A stretch of DNA of 64,000 bases, from the NCBI GenBank assembly GCA_030348385.1, contig JAUCFP010000006.1:2170001-2234000 (forward strand). The letters run 5' to 3'. This DNA comes from Cytobacillus sp. NJ13 (GTDB lineage Bacteria; Bacillota; Bacilli; Bacillales; Cytobacillaceae). A program made the translations under genes and the position numbers. Positions 44,926-52,501 of the stretch are shown piece after piece. The notes beneath the pieces are model-generated. The model saw only the letters and a program-made list of their open reading frames with translations. It made no database searches and was not told where the DNA came from. Each line of letters starts with the position of its first letter. Positions within the stretch are counted from its first letter, which is position 1.

Positions 44926-45343
44926 AGGGGAAACAAATCATTTGAACAACATTCAGATGATCAAAACTTGAAATGAGGTGTCTGTCGCAGACAGTTTCCT
45001 TTCAGTATAAGCTTCAAACGTTCCTAATAAAGGGGATGGTTGCATTGCACATGAAACCTGATGATCTTAAACACTTGATCGCTTCACCCGAAAGTGGTCA
45101 CTAAGTCATTTTTTAAATGAGGTGTTTGTTAAAGACTATCATCCATGCTTTATACGCCCGTGAATGCATATAAAGAAATAAGGGGATGGTCCGATTGAAC
45201 AAAGATCGATTTTCTCTAGATATGAACACAATTCATTCATAAATGAGGTGTTTGTTAAAGAGAATTTACCTGAAGCAGAAACGTTCCAATAGAAGCTTCC
45301 CCTTCACCGAAGGCAGGATTCCAAGTGGATCCTGCCTTTTTAT
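44926..45343 (+). other. Three-module tandem repeat region with mini-ORFs and terminator
   Basis: The 640 bp between ecsA and hit has no normal gene. Three modules alternate two boxes. Box A (AGGGGATGGT at 45031 and 45181; GGGGAAAC at 44927) precedes a TTG that opens a 9-, 19- or 15-codon frame (44942-44971, 45045-45104, 45195-45242). Box B (AAATGAGGTGTTTGTTAAAG at 45115 and 45241; a diverged copy at 44971) follows each mini-frame and itself opens an ATG frame beginning MRCL. In modules 1 and 3 the stop and the box-B ATG adjoin. The region ends in a strong terminator, so it is probably transcribed on the plus strand. Coding or structured RNA cannot be decided here. Confidence 0.6.
45310..45343 (+). 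terminator. Terminator of the three-module region
   Basis: AGGCAGGAT (45311-45319) pairs with the GATCCTGCCT block ending at 45337, then TTTTTATTTT. No conventional gene precedes it on the plus strand, which implies a non-standard transcript. Confidence 0.88.
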
Positions 45344-45394
45344 TTTATGAATAGTACAATGCAATAATCCTTATTCCCATTAATATGTTTCACT

Positions 45395-45423
45395 TTTTTG
45401 TTTTTTGGCGAATATGGTAGAAT
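45395..45423 (+). promoter_or_regulatory. Candidate promoter of hit
   Basis: TTTTTG (45395-45400), 17 bp, TAGAAT (45418-45423), with an extended -10 TGG. It lies 35 bp before the hit start codon. Confidence 0.5.
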
Positions 45424-45457
45424 TGTGTAAAAGAATATTTGGTTAGGAGCTGACATA

Positions 45458-45877
45458 ATGAACGATTGTATTTTCTGTAAAATAATCAATGGCGAGATTC
45501 CTTCAGCCAAAGTTTTCGAAAACGAGCATGTGATGGCGTTTCTGGACATAAGCCAGGTCACTAAAGGGCATACACTTGTCATTCCGAAAGTACATAAAGA
45601 TAATTTATATGAAATGGATGCGGAAACAGCCCGCAGCTATTTCGAAGCGGTTCCGGAGATTGCAAGAGCTATCAAGGCTGAATTTGATCCCATTGGTTTG
45701 AATTTAATTAATAACAATGGCGAACATGCCGGGCAGACCGTTTTCCACTTTCACTCCCACCTTATTCCCCGCTACGGCGAAGGTGATGGCTTAGGAGTTG
45801 TATGGAAATCACATCAATCGGAATATTCAGCGTCCGACCTTCAGGAGATTTCTGAAGCTATAAAAAAACATTTATAA
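45458..45877 (+). CDS. hit: HIT family protein (Hit)
   Basis: A 139-aa histidine-triad nucleotide-binding protein. The triad is H97, H99 and H101 in VFHFHSHLIPR, and the N-terminus CIFCKIINGEIP has the two zinc-type cysteines. HIT/HINT proteins hydrolyse purine phosphoramidates. The ATG at 45458 follows TTAGGAG by about 8 nt. Adjacent to ecsA in divergent orientation, as in B. subtilis, but separated by the unusual repeat block. Confidence 0.96.
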   Translation: MNDCIFCKIINGEIPSAKVFENEHVMAFLDISQVTKGHTLVIPKVHKDNLYEMDAETARSYFEAVPEIARAIKAEFDPIGLNLINNNGEHAGQTVFHFHSHLIPRYGEGDGLGVVWKSHQSEYSASDLQEISEAIKKHL

Positions 45878-45884
45878 ATTTACC

Positions 45885-45915
45885 TTCCTCCTGTTTCTGC
45901 AGGAGGAATTTTTTT
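45885..45915 (+). terminator. Terminator of hit
   Basis: TTCCTCCTG (45885-45893) pairs with CAGGAGGAA (45900-45908), followed by seven T. Confidence 0.92.
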
Positions 45916-46051
45916 GCCTCTTTCATCCCCTAATTTTCAAAATGTTCATTTTTTTCTCTGTACAAATCAGTAAATTTTGTTAACATATTAAATATCTTTA
46001 TTTCTTTACAGCGTTATAGTGCATTGATTTTATATTTTTGGAGGGAGAAAA

Positions 46052-47134
46052 ATGTACCGTGCTCTAAATTTTAATGCAGGTCCCGCGGCCCTGCCGGAAG
46101 AGGTATTAAAAGAAGCGGAAAAGAATTTACTAAATTTCAGCAATACCGGAATGGGCATAATGGAACTAAGCCATAGAAGCAAAGAGTATCAGGCAGTACA
46201 TGATCAGGCAATAGCACTTTTGAGAAAACTGCTGGCCATTCCGGATGATTATGAGGTGCTATTTATCCAGGGAGGTGCAAGTCTCCAGTTTTCAATGGTT
46301 CCGATGAACCTGCTGGGAAAAGATCAAGAAGCCCATTATATCCTCAGCGGCTCCTGGTCGGAGAAAGCCTTAAAAGAAGCAGATAAAATCGGCGAAACCG
46401 TTATTTCCGCCTCCAGCAAGGATCAAAAATACCGCTTCATCCCAGCATACAATCAAGATGTGATTCCTGACAATGCCGCGTATCTTCATATTACCAGCAA
46501 CAATACAATTTACGGTACGCAATGGAAAACATTTCCTTTTAATGAAAAAACACCACTTGTAGCAGATATGTCCAGCGATATTTTAAGCCGTCCATTGGAA
46601 GTGGAACAATTTGATATGATCTATGCAGGCGCCCAGAAAAATCTCGGCCCTTCCGGTGTAACAGTAGTCATTATCCGAAAAGAACTATTACAAAGATCAT
46701 CAGAAAATCTCCCTGCAATGCTGAATTATAATACGTTTGCCAATAATAACTCTTTATATAACACGCCTCCCACTCTGGCTATTTATTTGCTGTCCCTGGT
46801 GCTTGAATGGGCGGATAAGAAAGGCGGCCTTCAGCAGATTGAAAAGGCCAATGAGAAAAAGGCGAAAATTCTTTATGATGTAATAGATGAAAGCGAAGGC
46901 TTTTACATAGGGCATGCTCATAAAGACAGCAGATCCCGCATGAATGTCACTTTTAACCTTCACAATGAGGATCTCTCCAGGGAATTTCTTCACCAGGCAA
47001 AAGAAGCAGGGTTTGTTGGGCTCGGTGGACACCGTTCCATAGGCGGCTGCCGCGCTTCCATTTACAACGCTGTGCCAGAGCAGCATGTTGAAAAACTGGC
47101 CGCATTTATGAAAGCCTTTAAGAATAATAATTAA
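46052..47134 (+). CDS. serC: Phosphoserine aminotransferase (SerC)
   Basis: A 360-aa PLP enzyme converting 3-phosphohydroxypyruvate to phosphoserine in serine synthesis. The Schiff-base lysine is K196 in YAGAQKNLGPSGV. N-terminal NFNAGPAALPEEVL and C-terminal VGLGGHRSIGGCRASIYNA are diagnostic. The ATG at 46052 lies 7 nt after GGAGGG. Single gene between hit and trpP, as in B. subtilis. Confidence 0.97.
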   Translation: MYRALNFNAGPAALPEEVLKEAEKNLLNFSNTGMGIMELSHRSKEYQAVHDQAIALLRKLLAIPDDYEVLFIQGGASLQFSMVPMNLLGKDQEAHYILSGSWSEKALKEADKIGETVISASSKDQKYRFIPAYNQDVIPDNAAYLHITSNNTIYGTQWKTFPFNEKTPLVADMSSDILSRPLEVEQFDMIYAGAQKNLGPSGVTVVIIRKELLQRSSENLPAMLNYNTFANNNSLYNTPPTLAIYLLSLVLEWADKKGGLQQIEKANEKKAKILYDVIDESEGFYIGHAHKDSRSRMNVTFNLHNEDLSREFLHQAKEAGFVGLGGHRSIGGCRASIYNAVPEQHVEKLAAFMKAFKNNN

Positions 47135-47168
47135 AAATATAACACCTTTTTATCCTAGGGATATGTGT

Positions 47169-47174
47169 TATAAT
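47169..47174 (+). promoter_or_regulatory. Extended -10 promoter of trpP
   Basis: TGTTATAAT (extended -10, TATAAT at 47169-47174), with a weak T-rich -35 at about 47147. It would give a leader of about 80 nt containing the TRAP-type triplets. An inverted repeat TATAACAC/GTGTTATA (47138-47145 and 47165-47172) overlaps this element. Confidence 0.6.
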
Positions 47175-47201
47175 GAGTTAAAGTTTTTCGCTGCAGGCAA
47201 A

Positions 47202-47260
47202 GAGTGCACTGCAGGAGAGACGAACAGAGCTTAGTCAGAGAATAGCAGAGGAGAGATTAG
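47202..47260 (+). promoter_or_regulatory. TRAP-type (G/T)AG triplet array over the trpP ribosome site
   Basis: Nine GAG/TAG triplets occur at 47202, 47215, 47227, 47232, 47238, 47243, 47248, 47251 and 47258, mostly separated by 2-4 nt after the first two. They run into the Shine-Dalgarno AGGAGAG of trpP. In B. subtilis, tryptophan-bound TRAP blocks translation of trpP in this way. Confidence 0.85.
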
Positions 47261-47262
47261 AA

Positions 47263-47790
47263 ATGAATACAAAAAATTTAGTGGCCTTATCCCTATTAGT
47301 CGGGATGGGCGCAGTGCTTCATGCCGTAGTTCCAGGGTTCTTTCTTGGGATGAAACCGGACATGATGCTTACCATGATGTTTTTGGGCATAATCCTTTTT
47401 CCAGACAGCAAATGCGTTTTGCTTTTAGGTTTGGTTACAGGCCTGATTTCCGGGCTTACCACAACTTTTCCTGGAGGATTAATCCCGAATATTATTGATA
47501 AGCCTGTTACTGCATTCACCTTTTTCGCTTTGTTCCTGATCTTAAAGAAATTCCGGAAGAATATCGTCAGTGCAGCTGTCTTAACAGCAGCAGGAACAAT
47601 TGTATCCGGAATTGTATTTTTAACTTCCGCATACCTGATTGTCGGACTGCCAGGGCCATTCACTGCCTTATTTGCAGCAGTTGTACTGCCCGCAGCTGCA
47701 GTTAACACGGTGGCAATGGTTATCCTTTATCCAGTAGCACAATCAATTGCAAACAGAACAAAGCTGACTCAGCAGACGATCAGCCAGTAA
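47263..47790 (+). CDS. trpP: Tryptophan transporter TrpP
   Basis: A 175-aa membrane protein with about five hydrophobic segments, matching B. subtilis TrpP (YhaG), the high-affinity tryptophan uptake protein of the energy-coupling-factor S-component-like fold. Features are GMKPDMMLTMMFLGIILFPD and TTFPGGLIPNIIDKPVTAF. The ATG at 47263 follows AGGAGAG by 7 nt. The leader carries a nine-triplet TRAP site, so its translation should fall when tryptophan is plentiful. Confidence 0.95.
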   Translation: MNTKNLVALSLLVGMGAVLHAVVPGFFLGMKPDMMLTMMFLGIILFPDSKCVLLLGLVTGLISGLTTTFPGGLIPNIIDKPVTAFTFFALFLILKKFRKNIVSAAVLTAAGTIVSGIVFLTSAYLIVGLPGPFTALFAAVVLPAAAVNTVAMVILYPVAQSIANRTKLTQQTISQ

Positions 47791-47795
47791 TAGAC

Positions 47796-47827
47796 AAAGC
47801 CCGCAAAATAAGCGGGCTTTTTATATT
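47796..47827 (+). terminator. Terminator of trpP
   Basis: AAAGCCCGC (47796-47804) pairs with GCGGGCTTT (47812-47820), followed by TTTATATTT. Confidence 0.9.
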
Positions 47828-47831
47828 TACA

Positions 47832-48023
47832 TTATTGGAAGCTCCCTACAATCATTCCCAGCAGGAACAACAGTGCACCGCCTGCCGCTAGAGCAGCTGC
47901 CCTTTTTTTCAGAACATACTTCGGAGGATAGACTCCGGGTTTCTTTATGGAAAGAAAAAAATGAATACCTCCTAAAAACAGCACCACACTCAAAGCAAAA
48001 ATTCCAGCTGCCGCTCCGGACAA
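47832..48023 (-). CDS. Small two-helix membrane protein
   Basis: A 63-aa hydrophobic protein I do not recognise. Two transmembrane helices (about residues 3-23 and 44-62) flank a basic loop containing IKKPGVYPPKYVLKKR. The TTG at 48023 follows GGGGGAG by 5 nt; an in-frame GTG at 48041 lies upstream of that site. It is transcribed opposite to its neighbours trpP and yhaH. Confidence 0.6.
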   Translation of the reverse strand: MSGAAAGIFALSVVLFLGGIHFFLSIKKPGVYPPKYVLKKRAAALAAGGALLFLLGMIVGSFQ

Positions 48024-48213
48024 CCTATCTCCCCCTTTCACTTTATATCCCTCTACTTAATTGTATGCCTGTATGCCGGGAGCTATGAGGATATGGTTTA
48101 CCCTTCTATGTTTTGTGATATAGATATAGAAACGGGAACTTTTCATTTTCCGCTTTAGAAAAATGAGAAATGTAGTAAAATAGACATATAAACAAGATTT
48201 TGAGGTGATGGTT

Positions 48214-48570
48214 ATGAAAGCCAAATCGTTATTGCTTGGACTATTAGCAGGCGGCGCTGCAGCCGGCATATCAACCTTATTGACCGCACCTGCTTCAGGA
48301 AGGGATACAAGACAGCAGTTAAAAGAAACCACAAACACCCTGAAGGAGCAGCTGAGCGAATTAAAATCCGAATTGCTGGCCATAAAGGACTCAGCATCAT
48401 TTGCTTCAAAGGAAGGAAAAACCGCCTTTAAGGAATTCTCAAACGACATCAAATATTCCATCAGCAATTGGAAAAACGAAATCCTTCCCCATCAGCACAA
48501 GCTGCAGAGAGAATTGCAGGAAATTGAAGCAGCCATCCATGAACTTGAAACAAATTTAAATAAAAAGTGA
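48214..48570 (+). CDS. yhaH: YtxH domain protein (YhaH-like)
   Basis: A 118-aa protein with an N-terminal YtxH domain: hydrophobic SLLLGLLAGGAAAGISTLLT followed by APASGRDTRQQLKE. The rest is a long amphipathic coiled coil. YtxH-family proteins are membrane-associated, often stress-induced, and lack a known mechanism. The ATG at 48214 lies 6 nt after GAGGTG. It occupies the yhaH position between trpP and hpr. Confidence 0.88.
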   Translation: MKAKSLLLGLLAGGAAAGISTLLTAPASGRDTRQQLKETTNTLKEQLSELKSELLAIKDSASFASKEGKTAFKEFSNDIKYSISNWKNEILPHQHKLQRELQEIEAAIHELETNLNKK

Positions 48571-48576
48571 ATAAAA

Positions 48577-48619
48577 AAAATCCTTCTTTTTTCTTTGGTT
48601 AAAAAGAAGGATTTTTTTA
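48577..48619 (+). terminator. Terminator of yhaH
   Basis: AAAATCCTTCTTTTT (48577-48591) pairs with AAAAAGAAGGATTTT (48601-48615), ending in a T run. Confidence 0.9.
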
Positions 48620-48762
48620 TTTTTGAACGAAAACCAATATATTATGAAAATGCTTCAAAATTTTATTAAGCTTTTAACATGCTCTCATCCCCTGTCCTTA
48701 AGCCTTTTATAGAAATATCTAATTATATTTCTAAAAATTTTGTAAATTTATATCTTTATTAA

Positions 48763-48791
48763 TTTTTGTTTTATTGGCATAATGATACTAT
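48763..48791 (+). promoter_or_regulatory. Candidate promoter of hpr
   Basis: TTTTTG (48763-48768), 17 bp, TACTAT (48786-48791), about 70 bp before the start codon. Confidence 0.4.
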
Positions 48792-48860
48792 AAAAAGAAA
48801 AATGAACTTCTGGCTGTTTGACCAGAAATAATTAATTTTACAAAGTAGGTGAATTTTTGA

Positions 48861-49436
48861 ATGTCGGATAAACCAATTTCTATGAAGGAAGCAATGATCT
48901 TCAGCCAGCGAGTGGCACAGCTGAGTAAAGCCCTGTGGAAGTCTATAGAAAAAGATTGGCAGCAATGGATAAAACCCTACGATTTAAATATTAATGAACA
49001 CCATATTCTATGGATAGCCTATCATTTAAACGGAGCATCGATTTCCGATGTTGCCAAATTTGGCGTAATGCATGTTTCTACTGCATTCAACTTCTCCAAA
49101 AAGCTCGAAGAACGAGGTTTTCTTCAGTTTTCTAAAAAAGAAAGCGATAAAAGAAATACCTATATTAAATTGACTGAGGATGGCGAAAAGGTATTACTAA
49201 GTCTGATGGAAACCTATTCACCTGAGAAAAATGCCGTGTTCTCTGGTGCGATGCCATTAAGGGAACTGTATGGGAAGTTTCCAGATATCATTGAAATTAT
49301 GGCGATAGTCCGCAATATATATGGTGACGATTTCATGGAGATTTTTGAAAAGTCCTTTGCTAACCTTGAAAATCAATTTGATGAAGATGAGGGCAAATTA
49401 AAGAAAAAAACAACAGCTGAAAAGGAACTTGTTTAA
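48861..49436 (+). CDS. hpr: Transition-state regulator Hpr (ScoC)
   Basis: A 191-aa MarR-family regulator, Hpr/ScoC, which represses protease genes, sporulation and motility functions at the transition state in B. subtilis. The winged helix includes [20 protein letters not shown] and [21 protein letters not shown], followed by the [12 protein letters not shown] wing. The acidic C-terminal tail is typical. The ATG at 48861 lies 9 nt after AGGTG. Its hairpin terminator begins inside the last codons. Confidence 0.95.
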   Translation: MSDKPISMKEAMIFSQRVAQLSKALWKSIEKDWQQWIKPYDLNINEHHILWIAYHLNGASISDVAKFGVMHVSTAFNFSKKLEERGFLQFSKKESDKRNTYIKLTEDGEKVLLSLMETYSPEKNAVFSGAMPLRELYGKFPDIIEIMAIVRNIYGDDFMEIFEKSFANLENQFDEDEGKLKKKTTAEKELV

Positions 49437-49457
49437 ATAGATAAAGTTCCTTTTATC
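49421..49457 (+). terminator. Terminator of hpr
   Basis: AAAGGAACTT (49421-49430) pairs with AAGTTCCTTT (49444-49453). The left arm is inside the hpr coding sequence. Confidence 0.75.
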
Positions 49458-49665
49458 ATTATGTAAACCCTTACAAAGCGAAAGCATGCTGTTCGCTTTG
49501 TATTTATGAATTTGGTTGCTCACAGTTTCACATTAGTTTCATTATATTAAAGTTTTTTTCGACAAAATGTGTTAGCTTTCCCTATTGATTTTTTTATTTA
49601 TTCATCGTAAAGTATCTTAAGTGAGTTTGAAAGATTACTATTTTACTCCATTTGGAGGTATTTAT

Positions 49666-50214
49666 ATGATGAATTGCTGGAAGACGATTAACTTCACGAA
49701 GCAATATGGATCGCAAAGACTTTTTATACTGTCTTCCTTAACCATGCTGGCTACTTTCATATTTACATATGTTCCTGCAACGTATGTATTTTTGCCAGGT
49801 TCCTTTTACGATAATTATTTCATTTTCTTTGCAGCAGGTTTATGGCTGATGTATCCTATGCATAAGCTGCTTCACTTTCTGCCTATTGCACACCTTGGAA
49901 GTATGGTTAAAAAACAGCTGACAATTAAATATGGCTTTATGCCAATTATATATATTCGAATAACGGAGCCTATTTCAAAACGGCTTTTCCTGACTGCCAC
50001 TTTGGCCCCTATGTTTATCATAAACAGCCTGCTTCTGGGTGCTTGCTTTATTTTTCCGCATTATGTTCATTATTTAATAATTCTGTTTGCTTTCCATGCA
50101 GGCTTATCTTTTTCTGACATTGTGTGCGCCAAAAATGTGCTGAATGCCCCAAATCAATCTTATGTTGAAGAAAACGAAGATGGGTTTGAGATATTGCTTC
50201 ATTCCAACCAGTAG
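49666..50214 (+). CDS. DUF3267 domain membrane protein
   Basis: A 182-aa membrane protein with about four transmembrane segments. The YPMHKLLHFLPIAHLGSM stretch, with conserved histidines, fits the DUF3267 family, thought to be related to site-2-type metalloproteases; the role is unknown. The ATG at 49666 lies 6 nt after GGAGGT. It follows hpr in the same direction but after a terminator. Confidence 0.82.
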   Translation: MMNCWKTINFTKQYGSQRLFILSSLTMLATFIFTYVPATYVFLPGSFYDNYFIFFAAGLWLMYPMHKLLHFLPIAHLGSMVKKQLTIKYGFMPIIYIRITEPISKRLFLTATLAPMFIINSLLLGACFIFPHYVHYLIILFAFHAGLSFSDIVCAKNVLNAPNQSYVEENEDGFEILLHSNQ

Positions 50215-50370
50215 CATAAGCATAAATCCCAGGTATCCTGACAAAGGATACCTTTTACTTACCGGACAGGCAATCTTTAATACTATCTTTTTTTTGTGAA
50301 CTTTGATATTGTAAATAACAGACAAAACATGTAAAAGCAATAATATGACTGCCCAAGGAGGGAATCTTGG

Positions 50371-50550
50371 ATGATCTCCATATTTATTATTTTTGCCGTT
50401 TTTATTTTATTTTATATCAACAAGATGACAAATTCGCTTTGTCTCCAAAAAGAGATTCCTGAGGAACGGCAGCCCAAAGTATTCAGAACCATCAACATTC
50501 TTATTACCATATTGCTAATCTCTTCTTTTGTAGAAATCTTGTATGCTTAG
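50371..50550 (+). CDS. Small two-helix membrane protein
   Basis: A 59-aa protein with two hydrophobic helices (about residues 2-16 and 42-58) joined by a polar loop with NSLCLQKEIPEERQPKV. No family is recognised. GGAGGG lies about 9 nt before the ATG. It has its own strong terminator, so it is likely a real small gene. Confidence 0.65.
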   Translation: MISIFIIFAVFILFYINKMTNSLCLQKEIPEERQPKVFRTINILITILLISSFVEILYA

Positions 50551-50578
50551 GATATCCTGAGAGCTCTTAAACATGAGC

Positions 50579-50607
50579 AAAAGCGGCGGAAATTTTCCGC
50601 CGCTTTT
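50579..50607 (+). terminator. Strong terminator after the 59-aa gene
   Basis: AAAAGCGGCGGAAA pairs with TTTTCCGCCGCTTTT with almost no loop. It may also serve the minus-strand YjcZ genes that end 31 bp further on. Confidence 0.88.
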
Positions 50608-50637
50608 ATATATACATTAATTTTAAACATCAAAAGC

Positions 50638-50730
50638 TTAGCAAAAACAAGAAGCTCCAATGATGATTAACAAAATGAACAGCACGACAACTAACGCAAA
50701 ACCTCCGCCGCATCCATGTCCTCCAGACAT
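50638..50730 (-). CDS. YjcZ family sporulation microprotein
   Basis: A 30-aa protein starting MSGGHGCGGGFALVVVLF. A Gly/His/Cys-rich head precedes one hydrophobic helix (LVVVLFILLIIIG) and a short Cys-containing tail, the YjcZ family pattern of small spore-associated proteins. AGAGGAGG lies 7 nt before the ATG. It lies in tandem with a paralogue at 50795-50878; both are missed by length-based gene finding. Confidence 0.88.
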   Translation of the reverse strand: MSGGHGCGGGFALVVVLFILLIIIGASCFC

Positions 50731-50753
50731 ATGGTTGCCTCCTCTCAAATTCC

Positions 50754-50784
50754 GGCACAGGGCCCTGTCAAAAGACCCTATGCC
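50754..50784 (-). other. Hairpin between the two YjcZ genes
   Basis: GGCACAGGG (50754-50762) pairs with CCCTATGCC (50776-50784), with one wobble pair. There is no T run on the minus strand, so it looks more like an RNA-stabilising or processing hairpin than a terminator. Confidence 0.5.
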
Positions 50785-50794
50785 CACCTTAGAT

Positions 50795-50878
50795 TTATAG
50801 CCACGCGCAGCCTACAATGATTAGTAAAATAAACAATACAACGATTAACGCGAAACCTCCGCCGTATCCAGCACCCAT
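50795..50878 (-). CDS. YjcZ family sporulation microprotein
   Basis: A 27-aa protein starting MGAGYGGGFALIVVLFILL and ending in a short GCAW-type tail. It is a paralogue of the 30-aa protein just downstream and has the same Gly-rich head plus one helix. GGGAGGTG lies 7 nt before the ATG. It is the upstream gene of the pair. Confidence 0.88.
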   Translation of the reverse strand: MGAGYGGGFALIVVLFILLIIVGCAWL

Positions 50879-51096
50879 GGATAACACCTCCCTTTCAGGT
50901 TGCTACCATATCCTATTCATTTGCCTCTGTGGTCGGATAGGCTTCTATCCCGGCTACCCTAACTTTTTAGGCTGCTTTGAAACCTCCCATCAGAGGGTTC
51001 CATGTATCATATGTACAATTGTCCTGAATGGGATGGGCGAATACCCAAATTTTTCAAAAAACGCTGTGTTAAAAGACCAATCATTACTTTCTTCTT
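50879..51096. other. Gene-free stretch upstream of the YjcZ pair and prsA
   Basis: I see no convincing gene here. It should contain the sporulation promoter of the YjcZ pair on the minus strand, but I could not identify a clear sigma-K or sigma-E element by eye. Confidence 0.4.
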
Positions 51097-51124
51097 TTGT
51101 TATTTTTTACATTTATGGTATAGT
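51097..51124 (+). promoter_or_regulatory. Promoter of prsA
   Basis: TTGTTA (51097-51102), 16 bp, TATAGT (51119-51124), with an extended -10 (TGGTATAGT). The leader to the prsA start is about 105 nt. Confidence 0.65.
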
Positions 51125-51238
51125 AGGGATTGTGATAAATGCAGGCTCTGTGAAGACAATTGCTGTTATTTAAATGTCTAAAAATTCCAGCTCCAGCTCA
51201 CCAGAGTCGAATTGAAAATTAATTTAGGAGTGTTCAAC

Positions 51239-52135
51239 ATGAAAAAATGGATGCTATCCCTCTCCATTGCAGCCGGAGTAATTGGATTAAGCGCATGCAG
51301 CAGTACCGGCGGAGAATCAGGAGATGTTGTCGTTGAAACAAAGAGCGGAAACATTACGAAGGACGAGCTTTATGAAGCAATGAAGGAAAAATACGGCGAA
51401 CAGGCGCTCCAGGAGCTCATTTATGAAAAAGTTCTTTCTGATAAATACGAAGTAACAGACGAAGAACTTAACGAGAAAATCGATGAATTAAAACAGCAGC
51501 TTGGCGCTAATTTTGAGATGGCACTCATGCAATATGGCTATAAGGATGAAGAAGATCTAAGGAAAACTTTCAAAACAGGCTTGCTTCAGGAAAAAGCAGC
51601 TATTAAAGATATTGAAGCAACAGAAAAAGAAGTTAAAGAATACTACGATAACTACAAGCCAGAAATTAAAGCACGCCATATCCTTGTAGAGGATGAAAAA
51701 ACTGCGGAAGAAGTAAAGAAAAAGCTGGACGAAGGCGGAAAATTTGAAGACCTGGCCAAAGAATATTCAAAAGACCCAGGATCTGCTGCAAATGGCGGTG
51801 ATTTAGGCTGGTTCGGCCCTGGTAAAATGGTTCCTGAATTCGAGGAGGCTGCTTATGCCCTTGATGTGAACGAAATCAGCGCTCCTGTTAAATCAGAGCA
51901 CGGTTTCCACATCATTCAAGTAACAGAGAAAAAAGAGAAAAAGTCATTTGAAGAAATGAAGAAGGAAATGGAATATCAAGTGAAAGTGTCCAAGCTTGAC
52001 GGCGAAAAAATTCAGCAGGCAATGGATCGTGAATTAAAGGCTGCTGATGTTGATATTAAAGATAAGGAACTAAAAGGAGTTCTTGAAGAACCGGAAGCTG
52101 GGGCTGAAGGTGAAGCAGGAACTGAAGAAAAATAA
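51239..52135 (+). CDS. prsA: Peptidylprolyl isomerase lipoprotein PrsA
   Basis: A 298-aa lipoprotein foldase that assists secreted proteins outside the membrane. The signal peptide ends in lipobox GLSAC, Cys at residue 20. The parvulin domain (about residues 135-225) includes [37 protein letters not shown] and [13 protein letters not shown]. The N- and C-terminal arms are SurA-like helices, and the tail is Glu/Ala/Gly-rich. The ATG at 51239 follows AGGAGTG by 6 nt. Confidence 0.97.
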   Translation: MKKWMLSLSIAAGVIGLSACSSTGGESGDVVVETKSGNITKDELYEAMKEKYGEQALQELIYEKVLSDKYEVTDEELNEKIDELKQQLGANFEMALMQYGYKDEEDLRKTFKTGLLQEKAAIKDIEATEKEVKEYYDNYKPEIKARHILVEDEKTAEEVKKKLDEGGKFEDLAKEYSKDPGSAANGGDLGWFGPGKMVPEFEEAAYALDVNEISAPVKSEHGFHIIQVTEKKEKKSFEEMKKEMEYQVKVSKLDGEKIQQAMDRELKAADVDIKDKELKGVLEEPEAGAEGEAGTEEK

Positions 52136-52138
52136 TTA

Positions 52139-52171
52139 AAAACGGGGCTCCAGGCTGGAGTCCCGTTTTTT
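52139..52171 (+). terminator. Terminator of prsA
   Basis: AACGGGGCTCCA pairs with TGGAGTCCCGTT at 52141-52167 with one wobble, followed by TTTTTATG. Confidence 0.88.
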
Positions 52172-52193
52172 ATGTTTTTTAGACTGATTCCAA

Positions 52194-52379
52194 TCAGCCT
52201 GCAGATTGCTGAGTGGATTTCCGCTCTTCTTTTTCCCTTTCAAGACGCTTCATATAAATTTCACCCTCACGTTCAATGCTGTCTTGCTCCACCTTTTTCT
52301 CTTCTCTGCCCGTCGTTACCGCCATATATGCACTTACAACGATTCCGGCTGCAACAAAATATACCCAAATTGGAATCAT
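52194..52379 (-). CDS. yhaL: Sporulation membrane protein YhaL
   Basis: A 61-aa protein matching the YhaL family of sporulation-specific membrane proteins. One transmembrane helix (WVYFVAAGIVVSAYMAV) is followed by a charged helical tail with EKKVEQDSIEREGEIYMKRL. The ATG at 52379 lies 6 nt after GAGGGG; an upstream ATG at 52397 would place that site inside the gene. Convergent with prsA, as in B. subtilis. Confidence 0.88.
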   Translation of the reverse strand: MIPIWVYFVAAGIVVSAYMAVTTGREEKKVEQDSIEREGEIYMKRLEREKEERKSTQQSAG

Positions 52380-52501
52380 CAGTTTCCCCTCTTTCATTTC
52401 TTAATGGTTGTCCATTTACTAAAAATGTATGCTAAACCAGGAAAAATATGATAGACAGGAAATAAAAAGGCCATCCTTTCCATTAGGAAGGATGGCAGTT
52501 A

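Noticed and set aside
45243..45350. 35-codon frame starting in box B of module 3
   Set aside because: As a stand-alone gene it would run through the terminator hairpin; kept only as part of the module description.
50817..51173. Plus-strand frame of 118 codons upstream of prsA
   Set aside because: Begins antisense to a YjcZ gene, runs through the prsA promoter and lacks a ribosome site.
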